Positions 47,191-56,660 of a stretch of DNA of 64,000 nt are shown here, in pieces. Source of the DNA: 21-14-0-10-47-8 sp966211795 (GTDB lineage: Bacteria; Bdellovibrionota; Bdellovibrionia; Bdellovibrionales; Bdellovibrionaceae); the NCBI GenBank assembly GCA_966211795.1, contig CBIHNW010000021.1, forward strand, positions 1 through 64,000, in the 5' to 3' direction. The notes beneath the pieces are model-generated. The model saw only the letters and a list, made by a program, of their open reading frames with translations. It did not search any database and was not told the origin of the DNA. How positions within the stretch are numbered: the first letter of the stretch is position 1; each line of letters opens with the position of its first letter. A program made the translations under genes and the position numbers.

Positions 47191-48555
47191 ATGAAGCTGG
47201 TGCGTGAACGGAGTCTCTTCGACCGTCGAACTTTTATCTATTGGCTGCCCCAGATTGCCATCCTTGCGGTGGCCGTCACTGTGGCCGCTCCGGGGTCTGC
47301 GCACGAGAATCGTTGCTCGTTTGTCTACAGCGAAGCCCTGTTCGATTCTCGAATGGCGCAACTGTCGCAGCGATACCGGTTGCCACCGAAGACGCTCGAA
47401 TCCAATCCCCCCAGAGATCCTGCCATTCATTTGCTAGTTCCGAATCTTCAGCAATTCAATACCGATTCGGTGTCTATGCCGGACCCCCAGAAACAAGGCG
47501 AAGAAAAACCCGTAAGCGCGCTGAAGTTTACCTTTAGCAACCACGATGAAAAGGTTCCGCCGGTGATCACAAAACCAGTGACCACCCGGGGATTTGATCC
47601 GGCGCAAATTCTGGGTGAGCGCCTTTCATTGGCGGATGAACACTTTCGCCTGATCAATGTCGGCGACCATCAACTGCAGCCCGACTACCAGGCCATCAAC
47701 GAGCAAATCGAAGAAGTCTTAAGACGGTCTCCGCAGCAGAACACCTATGTTCCGGTCTTGTCGGCGTTTTGGCAGGCGGGATATTTTTTAGACAGCTTTC
47801 AAATCCAAACCAGTCTGCTGGCAATGGATAATTATCGCAAATTGAAGCCGTATCTAACGAACTCAGATTTTAAAGATATGTTGGAAAACGATTTTTTAGC
47901 GAAGGCGGATAATGACTACCTTGTTTTGATGAAAGATACAGGCAAGTCAATACTCGAAATGAGCAATGACGAATTCAAAAAAAATGCGGCGGCGGGCCTG
48001 CGTATCGTCAGGTCCGGGTATGGTTGGTCGGTCTTTCCGTACTTTTCCATTTTCAGAAAATCGCAGCGCCTGCCCGGCATGCTTCCCTGTTTGTCGCGAA
48101 TTCAGAATGCACAAAAACGAGTGAAGGTGCAGCGGCTGATTGCGGGGCTCGAGGAGAAGGGATTGCACGTCGCCGAGTTTTCCAGGATCAATCGCTTTCA
48201 GAACATCCCGAAGCCCATCATGAAAATGTTGTACCGTCGGGCGCTCGAGAGGGCGGATGACAGTCATGATCCCATCGACATCTTGATCATGGAAAACGAC
48301 GAAATCACCCGCGAAGTGTTTGCGGAGTTGCAGTTTGAGGAGCTGGCGAAAATTTCCGATCCCGACGTCACCCCCAGCGAGTTTGTCATGTTCCTGGATC
48401 GCCGTTCCGCCCGGTACGCGAAGGCGGTTGGCGACTTGCGCTCGCAAACCAGCGATGTGGTTTCCGAACGATTGACCAGCATGCCGCCGGAAGATCAATG
48501 GCAGCGCTGGGAATTTCCGTGGCAAAACTTAAAACAAGATGAACCATCGCCTTGA
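47191..48555 (+). CDS. Exported or membrane-anchored helical protein, unknown function
   Basis: 454 residues. The N-terminus has a long basic n-region (MKLVRERSLFDRR) and one hydrophobic segment (YWLPQIAILAVAVTVAAPGSA), either a signal peptide with cleavage near SAH or an anchor. The mature part is charged and mostly helical, with a Pro-rich section (about 70-125) and helices such as IPKPIMKMLYRRALERADDSHDP. No Cys motif beyond a few residues and no domain I recognise. An alternative ATG at 47184 is out of frame. The next gene follows 131 bases later. Confidence 0.65.
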   Translation: MKLVRERSLFDRRTFIYWLPQIAILAVAVTVAAPGSAHENRCSFVYSEALFDSRMAQLSQRYRLPPKTLESNPPRDPAIHLLVPNLQQFNTDSVSMPDPQKQGEEKPVSALKFTFSNHDEKVPPVITKPVTTRGFDPAQILGERLSLADEHFRLINVGDHQLQPDYQAINEQIEEVLRRSPQQNTYVPVLSAFWQAGYFLDSFQIQTSLLAMDNYRKLKPYLTNSDFKDMLENDFLAKADNDYLVLMKDTGKSILEMSNDEFKKNAAAGLRIVRSGYGWSVFPYFSIFRKSQRLPGMLPCLSRIQNAQKRVKVQRLIAGLEEKGLHVAEFSRINRFQNIPKPIMKMLYRRALERADDSHDPIDILIMENDEITREVFAELQFEELAKISDPDVTPSEFVMFLDRRSARYAKAVGDLRSQTSDVVSERLTSMPPEDQWQRWEFPWQNLKQDEPSP

Positions 48556-48686
48556 AATGATTTTAAATACGTCTCAAGCCGAGACGGCAGCTGAAAAAAC
48601 GGCAAGATCTGCAAGTCATCTTCGATCTGAGGTTTCTAAATTGTGGATCAAGATGAAGTTCGAAAGTACCGATCAATCTAAAGAAT

Positions 48687-50528
48687 ATGAACACCGGGAA
48701 ACGACCGTCTCATTTTGATAGAACGTTCAAAACTCAATGGCGCTACACGCTGGTGCTGCTGGGGCTGGCGATCGCGATCACGATTCCGGCAATTGAAGCG
48801 CGAGCACAATTTCCGTGGACGGCGTTCTTTCGTCACCGAATCAATTCCCTTAATTTCACCACGACCGCGCAAAGTTTGGCGAGCTGGAACTGTTCTGGTG
48901 TTACAACGGTGGAGTCTAAAAATGCGTCGGGGGCGGTCTCGAATGTCGCTTCAGATTTGACGGTGAATTTGACCGGCGCGGGCTCGATGACTTTCTACTC
49001 GGACGCCGATTGCACGAATGCGATCACCACGATCACCATTTTGTCCGGACAAAGTTCTGCCAACTTTTATTTTATCGACAGCGCTGCCGGCAACCATGCC
49101 ATCACGGCCGCAGCGACAGCTTATGCCAGCGCAATTCAAAATGCCACGGTCGCGCCCAGCGCATTTATCTGGATGGGAGGCGGTGGCAATGCTCTTTGGT
49201 CCACCGGCGCCAATTGGTCGGGCGGAACGGCACCTTCGGGTTCGGACGTCGCGATTTTCAATAGTGCATGTACCGTCAACTGTTCGCCCACAATCAGCGC
49301 GAATATGGCTGTTGGCGGAGTTCGCATCAGCTCAGGGTATTCGGGAACGATCACCCAGGCGTCCGCTGCTGCCATCACCGTGAATAGCTATGGCTGGGTG
49401 CAGTTGGCGGGAACGTTTGTCGGGAGCACGACCGCAGATAATTTTATCGAGCATGGTCCATTCAATCTCTCTGGAGGTTCCTTCACTTCGACCAAAGGAA
49501 TTCTCTATTACACCTGGAATTTTCCACGTTTCACAATTGGCGGAACCGGCGCGTTCACGCATAATTCCGGGACGGTCCGTTTCGACAACGGGCTGAACCC
49601 TACAATCACTCCGGGCAGTACCGTCTTTAACAATATTGAATTGGCGAATTCTAGCAACTGGACGGGCAGTACGTTGGTGGGCACATTGACCGTGGCGGGT
49701 GATATGACCATCATGAGTTCGTCCTATGCTGGCGGTTTTGGTTATGGTGGGACCATCAATATCGCCGGAAACTTTATCAGCAATGCCAGTGACGGGGGCT
49801 GGGGAATTGCCGGCAACTGCCAGATTCGATTGGTGGGCGGCGCGGGATCGAACGTGACGATGTCCGGACTTGGTGCAGCCATGGGCTCGATCGAAATTGC
49901 TTCGTCCGGTACGGTGAATATTTCGGGAATCGTCTTCGTGCAAGGAAACTTTAACTACACCAGCGGCATCGTCAATGCCGGAACTTCGAATTTTCGCTTT
50001 GGTGGTGGAAGCGTGCAAACGATCACACCTGGAGCCATGCTCTTCAATGACGTGACGGTTTTCGAAGGGGCCTATAATACTGTCGTCTTTTCCGGAACAG
50101 TTTACGTCGGCCGAGATCTTTATTTATCCAGCAATGACGGCCGTTCAGGCGTGACGGGCGGGACTTTCGAGGTTCAGCGCAATTTGACTTCGACATCTCC
50201 CTTCAACTTTGGAGATTCACCTATCAAATTGACCGGGGCCGGTACACAAACCATCAGCGCCACGGCCGGATCGGTATTTTATTCGGGAAATATCACCGTG
50301 ACCGGTGGCGGAAATGTGGTGCTCGCATCTGATATCTCGTGGAATTCCGCAGGGCAAACGCTGACGGTGACCACAGGTTCGGTCGATATGGCGGGCTTTG
50401 CTTTAACGGTGAAGGCTCTTTCGCTGAACAGCACCACAGTCACTCGATCCGCAGGCACGCTGACGGTCAACGGTTCGGCCGTCGCGGCCGGCAGCCAGTC
50501 GCTCTATGGCGGCACTATCGCGCCTTAA
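48687..50528 (+). CDS. Exported beta-rich repeat protein (autotransporter-like passenger composition)
   Basis: 613 residues. After a basic leader there is a signal peptide, LVLLGLAIAITIPAIEARA. An Ig-like domain (about 50-155) has the pattern SLNFTTTAQSLASWNCSG...ITAAATAYASA. A WxxGxxxxWSTGANWSGGTAPSG module at about 165-185 marks the start of a beta-helical region rich in Gly, Ser, Thr, Asn (VAGDMTIMSSSY, VNISGIVFVQGNFNYTSG, SVQTITPGAMLFND). These are typical of surface-exposed beta-helices; no translocator barrel is seen at the C-terminus, so it is not a complete autotransporter. It lacks a clear ribosome site. Convergent with the lipoprotein at 50540. Confidence 0.7.
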   Translation: MNTGKRPSHFDRTFKTQWRYTLVLLGLAIAITIPAIEARAQFPWTAFFRHRINSLNFTTTAQSLASWNCSGVTTVESKNASGAVSNVASDLTVNLTGAGSMTFYSDADCTNAITTITILSGQSSANFYFIDSAAGNHAITAAATAYASAIQNATVAPSAFIWMGGGGNALWSTGANWSGGTAPSGSDVAIFNSACTVNCSPTISANMAVGGVRISSGYSGTITQASAAAITVNSYGWVQLAGTFVGSTTADNFIEHGPFNLSGGSFTSTKGILYYTWNFPRFTIGGTGAFTHNSGTVRFDNGLNPTITPGSTVFNNIELANSSNWTGSTLVGTLTVAGDMTIMSSSYAGGFGYGGTINIAGNFISNASDGGWGIAGNCQIRLVGGAGSNVTMSGLGAAMGSIEIASSGTVNISGIVFVQGNFNYTSGIVNAGTSNFRFGGGSVQTITPGAMLFNDVTVFEGAYNTVVFSGTVYVGRDLYLSSNDGRSGVTGGTFEVQRNLTSTSPFNFGDSPIKLTGAGTQTISATAGSVFYSGNITVTGGGNVVLASDISWNSAGQTLTVTTGSVDMAGFALTVKALSLNSTTVTRSAGTLTVNGSAVAAGSQSLYGGTIAP

Positions 50529-50539
50529 CCCGGCAGAAG

Positions 50540-52744
50540 TTACTTGCGGGGAATGATCGCAAATTGGGGACCATCGCTGTAGGTCGCTTTTTTCGCTCGT
50601 TTCGAAAACACGTCCCAAGCTTTCAAGCCATTCGGTGCGCCGGACCCGACACTGTAAGCTAAGGCCGGCTGCATATTGGCCGGGTAGCCTTCGGATGAGG
50701 TCGAGTAGCCCGTCATTTCGCCAGCGACAAAACCCTCGCCAAGCGCAGTCGCCATTTCGCTGCTGCCACAAGCGGTGGCCTGAACGGCAGGACTGGCAGT
50801 GGCTTGATAAGTCTGTGCCATGGTTTCGTAGAAAGGGCTCTGGTCCGAATCCCGAATCAGCAAATCATACACGGCCCCCAGGACCCAACAGGAGCCAGGA
50901 TCGGTCATGCGGTTGATGCTGAATTTTGCTTTCCACAAAAGTAGCGGCTGCGCTTTCGTGAATCCGAGCTCGGCCAAATGTCCAATCGACTGCGTGAAAA
51001 AGTCATCCATCCAGGGCGCGATGCCACGGCCGTTCTCATACGAAACGGAATATCCCGTCACGATCACGCCCAGTTTGTTGGCGGTGGCGCTGTTGGTGTA
51101 GTTCTCGTTGTACCAATCCAAATTGTTATTCACGATTTGATTCAGCAGCACTTTCATGGGGTGATTGTCGGGCGTGATGTAAGCCGCATCTCCCATGGTT
51201 CGAAGCGCCCAACCTTGACCACGCAATTGCTCAGAGCGGATCAAGCCTTTTTCAAACAGTCGATAATAGGGATTTCCGTTAAAGGTGACGTAGGAGCTCC
51301 AGAATAAAAGCTCCTCAAAGTAATAATGGTCTCCGGTCACCAGGTAAGGGATGTAAGCCAGATTCGGGTGGTGGGACACATCGGCTTCCGAAGTCATGGT
51401 GCAGTCGCCGGTGCAGGCGGCCGGGGCCTCTGATTTATTGGTCTTTGGATTGATCATGTCGCCGGGATTTCCGAGCAGCGATGCGTACGGATAATCCGCT
51501 ACGCTCAAAGGCAGGTCTTTATTTTTATCGCGGTAGTGGATGGACCAGCTTCCGGCGAGATCGGCTTGACCCAAAGTCGCCTTCTTGGCGCGTGCATCTT
51601 GGGTCAACAGGTAGCTGACGGCCCATGATGGATTCAAGCCAATGTCGGGACGGCCACCCGTCGACGGCATGGCCGGCTCGCAGATTCCGTAACCCATGGG
51701 CTCGGTCTTCGCACCCGAAAAATTTGTTTGCAGACCGCTCAAAGTTTCCTCGGCAATCTTCACGCTTTGATCGTAGGAAGGAAGCGCGCGGGACAGAATC
51801 AGGTAGGCGGTGTTGTGTTGCAGCTGAATTTGAGGTTCCGCGCCCCACCAAAAAGTTTTTTTCCAGCGCGCGTGGTGAAAGTGCTTCAAGGCATTTTTCG
51901 AATAGACCACTTGGCCGCCGACATTGATCTGCACATCGTAAGTGAAATGCTGCGGATTCGGTTCGTAGATCCAACCATTTTCGATAACGGCATCGACGCG
52001 GACTTTGTTCAGTCCGGTGTAAGAGCGAATGTCAAAGCGGGCCATCAAATGCGGATGGGCCGTGCCGCTTGCAGTTTTCAAAGGCATCACGACCAGCCAC
52101 TCGTTCACTTGCGGGCCGGACAACCAATTGGTGAAAGCCTTTGAATTCAAATAATCATTCACCGATGCCGAGTAAGCAACTCCCGCTAAATTTAAACTGA
52201 CGCTGGCACCGAAGCCCGAATTGAGAATGGATTGCGGAGTGATGACGGGCGATGTGTCTGTGCTACCGCTGGCTTTGATCAATGAAAGAGTTTCGGTTTG
52301 GCCGGCGGCGAGAGCGGGGAGAACTGCGGAAATAATCGCGTGACGAACGGACCCGTCTGCGTGGGTGGCTTTGGCTTCCACTTGCAGTTTCAGATGGCTG
52401 CCATCGGCCAATTTGCCTTCCAGGGTTTCTGTTTTCAGCAAGGCACCGGGTGGAAAAGTCTGTCCGAACGTGAACGGAAGGTTGCTTTGGCTCGACGCCG
52501 AGGTGCTTTGAATTTTCAAATCCGTGACCAAGCCGCCAATAGGAATGGGTGGGGGGAGACCGGGTGGTTGAACTGCCGTCGGGTCGGACGTGGGCAAGTT
52601 TGAAGAAAGCGAAGTCCCGCCTGAATCGAGATTCACGGCAAAGCCGTTGCCGCTGCAATTTTGAAAGAGCGCGACAAACGCCGTGGTGCCGGCGAAAAAG
52701 AAAATTTGATTTCGTCGCTTGCGACAAAGCTTCAGCAGGCCCAT
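50540..52744 (-). CDS. Large lipoprotein, possible polysaccharide-active enzyme
   Basis: 734 residues; GGGGGG lies before the ATG. The signal ends in VALFQNCSG (Cys near residue 29), the FQNC lipobox. An N-terminal beta-sandwich (about 70-270: LPFTFGQTFPPGALLKTETLEGKL, VEAKATHADGSVRHAIISAVL) precedes a helical region (about 350-690) with Trp/Tyr/His-rich motifs (SEADVSHHPNLAYIPYLVTGDHYYFEELLFW, GWALRTMGDAAYITP). This order resembles PcRGLX/YetA-like (alpha/alpha)-toroid carbohydrate enzymes, which is a low-confidence comparison. Like the lyase-like lipoprotein at 9609 it would act outside the cell. Divergent from the 53081 gene. Confidence 0.6.
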   Translation of the reverse strand: MGLLKLCRKRRNQIFFFAGTTAFVALFQNCSGNGFAVNLDSGGTSLSSNLPTSDPTAVQPPGLPPPIPIGGLVTDLKIQSTSASSQSNLPFTFGQTFPPGALLKTETLEGKLADGSHLKLQVEAKATHADGSVRHAIISAVLPALAAGQTETLSLIKASGSTDTSPVITPQSILNSGFGASVSLNLAGVAYSASVNDYLNSKAFTNWLSGPQVNEWLVVMPLKTASGTAHPHLMARFDIRSYTGLNKVRVDAVIENGWIYEPNPQHFTYDVQINVGGQVVYSKNALKHFHHARWKKTFWWGAEPQIQLQHNTAYLILSRALPSYDQSVKIAEETLSGLQTNFSGAKTEPMGYGICEPAMPSTGGRPDIGLNPSWAVSYLLTQDARAKKATLGQADLAGSWSIHYRDKNKDLPLSVADYPYASLLGNPGDMINPKTNKSEAPAACTGDCTMTSEADVSHHPNLAYIPYLVTGDHYYFEELLFWSSYVTFNGNPYYRLFEKGLIRSEQLRGQGWALRTMGDAAYITPDNHPMKVLLNQIVNNNLDWYNENYTNSATANKLGVIVTGYSVSYENGRGIAPWMDDFFTQSIGHLAELGFTKAQPLLLWKAKFSINRMTDPGSCWVLGAVYDLLIRDSDQSPFYETMAQTYQATASPAVQATACGSSEMATALGEGFVAGEMTGYSTSSEGYPANMQPALAYSVGSGAPNGLKAWDVFSKRAKKATYSDGPQFAIIPRK

Positions 52745-53080
52745 TCAGTTCCCCCCGAAGAGCTATCGGAATTTCCGGACTCTCCGTTACCGTCTTACAA
52801 TTATAGCGTACATTTTTATGCGTCGATGTCCCATGTTGAGACCGGCGAGAGCGAAGATCTGTCTAAACTATCGACGATTCGGCGGCTTCCGCTCTCTCGC
52901 CCCATTGGCGGCGATGAGCTGACCATTTTGCGCCGGTGACTAAAACCAATTCATCTTTTTGCAAGTCTCAGCGCGCCTGACAGGGCATCTGGTTTGCTTT
53001 CTTCCGGTCGGGCGAACCATCCATTGATTTTCAGGGTCGCGCTTTTCTGGAATTTTAGCGGTACGTAAGGAGATCTTCGA
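52745..53080. other. Divergent intergenic region, 336 bases
   Basis: Holds promoters for the lipoprotein gene (minus) and the four-repeat protein gene (plus). I found no convincing -35/-10 pair or operator and no small gene. The last 20 bases contain the AAGGAG site of the downstream gene. Confidence 0.4.
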
Positions 53081-56000
53081 ATGAGAAACTGGACCCACCT
53101 GCGGGGCCTAGCGGGCGTCGTTTTGGCGACCCTTAGTTTGTCCGTCAGCTTTGCTCAGAACAAAAGCCAAATGGATCTTCTGGCGATCAAAGATCATCGT
53201 CCCAGCGCCATCGAGCTGATCACCACGCCTGACGCCTTAGAGCCAATCGCGAATCAGAAAGCGGATCAGAGCCACATCAACGCAATTGCCAATGGTCTGC
53301 CGAGATTGCTTGCGGCCATCGAGAAAATTTACCCCGGCGCCCAAATCGGATTTTTGGGACGGGACACAGCGCTGCTGGCTGATGCGACCCAAGCTTTGCT
53401 TTTGCAGTACGGACAGGTCGACCGGGTTCGCTACATCAATCTCAGCACCCCGATCTTCAGCAGCCTGACGCCAGAGCAATTGGCGCAGTACTTGATCAGT
53501 CTTGGGGCTCCCGGTGGAAAAGACGGCAAACGTCCTTTTGTCCTGGTGGACTTTACGTCTCTGGCGAAGCATTCGCAATCCACTCAACTGATGTCTGCCT
53601 ACATCAAGCATTTAGCGGACCAGGGGCTCACGCCCGAAGAGATCGTTGAGCGCTTCAACGTACTGACGTTGGCGGACATCAACAACGGCATGAATCCATT
53701 GACCCAGACTGCCGAAAATATCGCCGTCTCAAAACAGTATCAAGCCAACGAAATTCGCCAGCATAGCAGGTATCGCTACATTTTCTCGTTGGGAAAAAAC
53801 GAAAGGGGCATGGCCTACAGTTCCGAATGGCATGACCGGTTCGATCGTTTCCGGATCGAAGGCAACGGCGAGATCACTCCTTTTCCCTCTGAGATGAAGA
53901 GCGACCGTGATCGCGTTGCCGCATTGGTCGAGCAAATTGAAATCATCAATGCCGTCAGCGATCCGAACTATCAGACAACGGTGGCCGAAGTTTTCAAGCA
54001 GGCGGGTGCTCCGCTTCCCGTGCAGACGTCGGACCTGAATGATCCATCCGCATCGCTGGGGAAGATCCAGACCGATTTGCGAAAGCTGATGAAAAAGGTC
54101 AAGAAACAAGCGGCCAAGAGGGGGCGTGCGCAGAAGCGCGAGGAATATCTCACGCAGAAAAAAATTCAAGAGACCATCGCAGATATGCTGAAAAATTCGA
54201 AGATCTTGGCTGAAGGAGAGAAGCCAGCATCTTCTCGCAGACAACTGTCGAGCGGTTCCTTCGATGTCGGGAATGTCGCCTATACCCTTTTGCGACTTTT
54301 CCAAGATGCGCAACCCAGCTATTTTCACCAAAATTGGAAAGAGAATTCGCCCCTGAATGCGATGATGCTAGCGGCGCTTTTTAAAATGCACGACAACCGG
54401 CAAATCAGTTCGGAAGACCTTGCCATTGTTTTCAATGAAATGATCAGGGGCATGACGAGCAAAGGTGGAATGCTAGGGCCTGACGCTTACCGTATCATTT
54501 CGAAAAACGAGAAACAGGTGCTGGCATTTTGGTCTGAAGGTTTGCAACGGCAAACGGCTCTTAACGACGTGCAAAGATTTGTCGCCGAGCGGATCGCACC
54601 GCTGGTGGATTTGAAAAAATACGCACCGAGATTGAAAGCGCGAATCGACCTTGAGATTGACAGACAGAAAAAAAGAACCCAGCAAGCAGCGAAAGTTGCC
54701 CTGGACAAGGCAAAGCAATTCAAACGCCAAGAAATGCAAAACAAGTATGCCGAGCAAAGAACCGCGCAGGAAGAACTGCGCTTGCTGACGGTCAATTTGC
54801 CGGTGCTGACAGAGGCCGATAAGATGGATCGTCAGGCGGGCGAGGGCACGTTGTGGGGCGCGATCTTGACCAAAAATGCGCGTGAACTGGGCAAGATTTA
54901 TCTGAAGCATGAAAACAATCTGGTGCGTTGGCCATCCTTCCCCGCAAAACTACCCAATATGACCCTATCGACAATGATGCAGCTTTTTGAAGCCGGGAAG
55001 ATCGATGAACAAGACCTGGCGGAGATTTTCAAGACGTTCTTCTTGCCGCTCAATCAGCAAAATCCCCTCAATCAAGATATAAAACAGATTTTATCTGCGC
55101 ATCCCCGAAGCAGTTTAAAAATGGCGATTGCCATTATTTCGCAGACAAATGGTGTGACGAACAGTCTTTCCTTTTTCAATATTCAGAAAAATTTGCTCGA
55201 CCGTTTCGGTGTGCTATCCGTTCTGCCGCCAGAGGCTGGGCCCCGGCTGAAGCTCGAGGAAGAACGCGTGCGAAAGCAACAGGACCAAGTCTTGCGGGCA
55301 GATCGAGAAAAATCAAAACAGAAGCAGCGGGATCTTGAACGAGAAAAGTATCTTGCGCAAAGAAAGATGCAAACAGAATTTGCGGATCTTGTGAAACAAG
55401 CACCCATTTACGAGAGGGAAGAGGACATCAAACGGAACGACCCAAATATCGTCAAGAACTATATGGGCGAATTTTCGGGGCCCGCTCATGCGCTCATGCC
55501 TTTGTATTTTAGAAATGGCGGTGATCACAATTTCCGATCGGCCCCTCCGTCGCCACTGCACGAAGTGATGACGGCGTCGCTATTTCAGCTTTACGAGCAA
55601 ACGCAAATCGATACGGCGGATCTGCGCCAGCTCTTTAAAGTGTTGGTGCTTCCCGCGATTCAAAACTATCCAATCTCTCCTGATTTGCTAAAAATGTTCG
55701 ACGCCCATTCCGCCACCGTCGAAAAGGCGATCTGGAGCTGGGTGGATAACGGAGCGACCTCTCTTGCCAGCATGCAGGCCATCGATCAACAGTTGCGGGA
55801 GATTGAAAACAAGGCCTGGAAGTTTCCAGCCACGTTGAAAGAGCGAATCGAAGAAAAGCGCCGGCAAATCGTCAGGGCCGAACAACAAAGGTTGAGCGCT
55901 GAAAAATTGAAGAATCAAAAAAAAGCACTGGAATTCGAGAAAGCCCGCTACGTCGAGCAACGCAGGATGCAGGACCGCTTTGCCGAGCTGACGGATCAGT

Positions 56001-56512
56001 TGCCGAAAGTCGATGCGAGCGCCGATCAAACCGCGGGTGTCTGGTATGCCCCATTCGGCGGCAGGCTTCAGTTGACACCGAATGGCCGTCGTTTTGCCGA
56101 CACTTACATGGAAGCATATGCCTTTATGCCGGGACTGTCGGTTGCCGTCAGCCGGACATCTCCCTTTACGGAAATGGCGTTGTCGTCGCTTTTAAGCCTG
56201 TACGAAAATGAGCAACTGGCCGGCAGCGAATTTCAAAAACTGTTCGAGCTGATTTTGGCCTACCCAGCCGCCATCGACAAGATACCACCCGGTGTTATAA
56301 AAATATTAGAGGCGCACCTCGATTCGAAGGGCGTGCGATTGGTTTTTGGTCCCGAAAACAGAGGCATCTATTTTCCGCAGCAAACTTTTCTGACTGAGCG
56401 CCCTTACAATGGATACACCGCGACCAAATCCAGAACGACAATGGGGAATTTTTACAACTCTTTCATCAGGTCTCACCATTTCGGTGTTTCTTGTCAGCGC
56501 ATTTTTCGATGA
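53081..56512 (+). CDS. Large exported protein with four ~200-residue coiled-coil repeats
   Basis: 1143 residues; AAGGAG eight bases before the ATG. Signal peptide LAGVVLATLSLSVSFA. Residues of about 60-200 form an alpha/beta domain with IGFLGRDTALLADATQALL and PFVLVDFTSL, similar in feel to Rossmann or phosphoribosyltransferase-like folds but with no catalytic motif I can assign. From about residue 340 there are four repeats spaced about 200 residues. Each has a Lys/Arg/Gln-rich helix (KKREEYLTQKKIQETI, RQEMQNKYAEQRTAQ, EREKYLAQRKMQTEFADLV, EKARYVEQRRMQDRFAEL) followed by a SPLxxMMxxxLFxLYExxQI...DLxxLFxxxxLP block. The following gene encodes an exported J-like protein (148 bases). Function unknown. 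Confidence 0.75.
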   Translation: MRNWTHLRGLAGVVLATLSLSVSFAQNKSQMDLLAIKDHRPSAIELITTPDALEPIANQKADQSHINAIANGLPRLLAAIEKIYPGAQIGFLGRDTALLADATQALLLQYGQVDRVRYINLSTPIFSSLTPEQLAQYLISLGAPGGKDGKRPFVLVDFTSLAKHSQSTQLMSAYIKHLADQGLTPEEIVERFNVLTLADINNGMNPLTQTAENIAVSKQYQANEIRQHSRYRYIFSLGKNERGMAYSSEWHDRFDRFRIEGNGEITPFPSEMKSDRDRVAALVEQIEIINAVSDPNYQTTVAEVFKQAGAPLPVQTSDLNDPSASLGKIQTDLRKLMKKVKKQAAKRGRAQKREEYLTQKKIQETIADMLKNSKILAEGEKPASSRRQLSSGSFDVGNVAYTLLRLFQDAQPSYFHQNWKENSPLNAMMLAALFKMHDNRQISSEDLAIVFNEMIRGMTSKGGMLGPDAYRIISKNEKQVLAFWSEGLQRQTALNDVQRFVAERIAPLVDLKKYAPRLKARIDLEIDRQKKRTQQAAKVALDKAKQFKRQEMQNKYAEQRTAQEELRLLTVNLPVLTEADKMDRQAGEGTLWGAILTKNARELGKIYLKHENNLVRWPSFPAKLPNMTLSTMMQLFEAGKIDEQDLAEIFKTFFLPLNQQNPLNQDIKQILSAHPRSSLKMAIAIISQTNGVTNSLSFFNIQKNLLDRFGVLSVLPPEAGPRLKLEEERVRKQQDQVLRADREKSKQKQRDLEREKYLAQRKMQTEFADLVKQAPIYEREEDIKRNDPNIVKNYMGEFSGPAHALMPLYFRNGGDHNFRSAPPSPLHEVMTASLFQLYEQTQIDTADLRQLFKVLVLPAIQNYPISPDLLKMFDAHSATVEKAIWSWVDNGATSLASMQAIDQQLREIENKAWKFPATLKERIEEKRRQIVRAEQQRLSAEKLKNQKKALEFEKARYVEQRRMQDRFAELTDQLPKVDASADQTAGVWYAPFGGRLQLTPNGRRFADTYMEAYAFMPGLSVAVSRTSPFTEMALSSLLSLYENEQLAGSEFQKLFELILAYPAAIDKIPPGVIKILEAHLDSKGVRLVFGPENRGIYFPQQTFLTERPYNGYTATKSRTTMGNFYNSFIRSHHFGVSCQRIFR

Positions 56513-56660
56513 TGAAGCTGGCCCCGTCGCACGCGAGGCCGCAGTCACCGTTGGTTCGTGCGCAAAAAAGCCGCTGTCTATGATTTCGCCAGCCCTTCTC
56601 CATCAATTTTCTTGGTGGGGCTTTTGGGCCGATGGCATGAGAAGTGTACAAGTGTAAGAG

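Noticed and set aside
56409..56657. Open frame at the end of the four-repeat gene with a hydrophobic stretch
   Set aside because: It overlaps the main frame, has no ribosome site and weak composition. A late frameshift in the large gene cannot be excluded, but nothing supports it.
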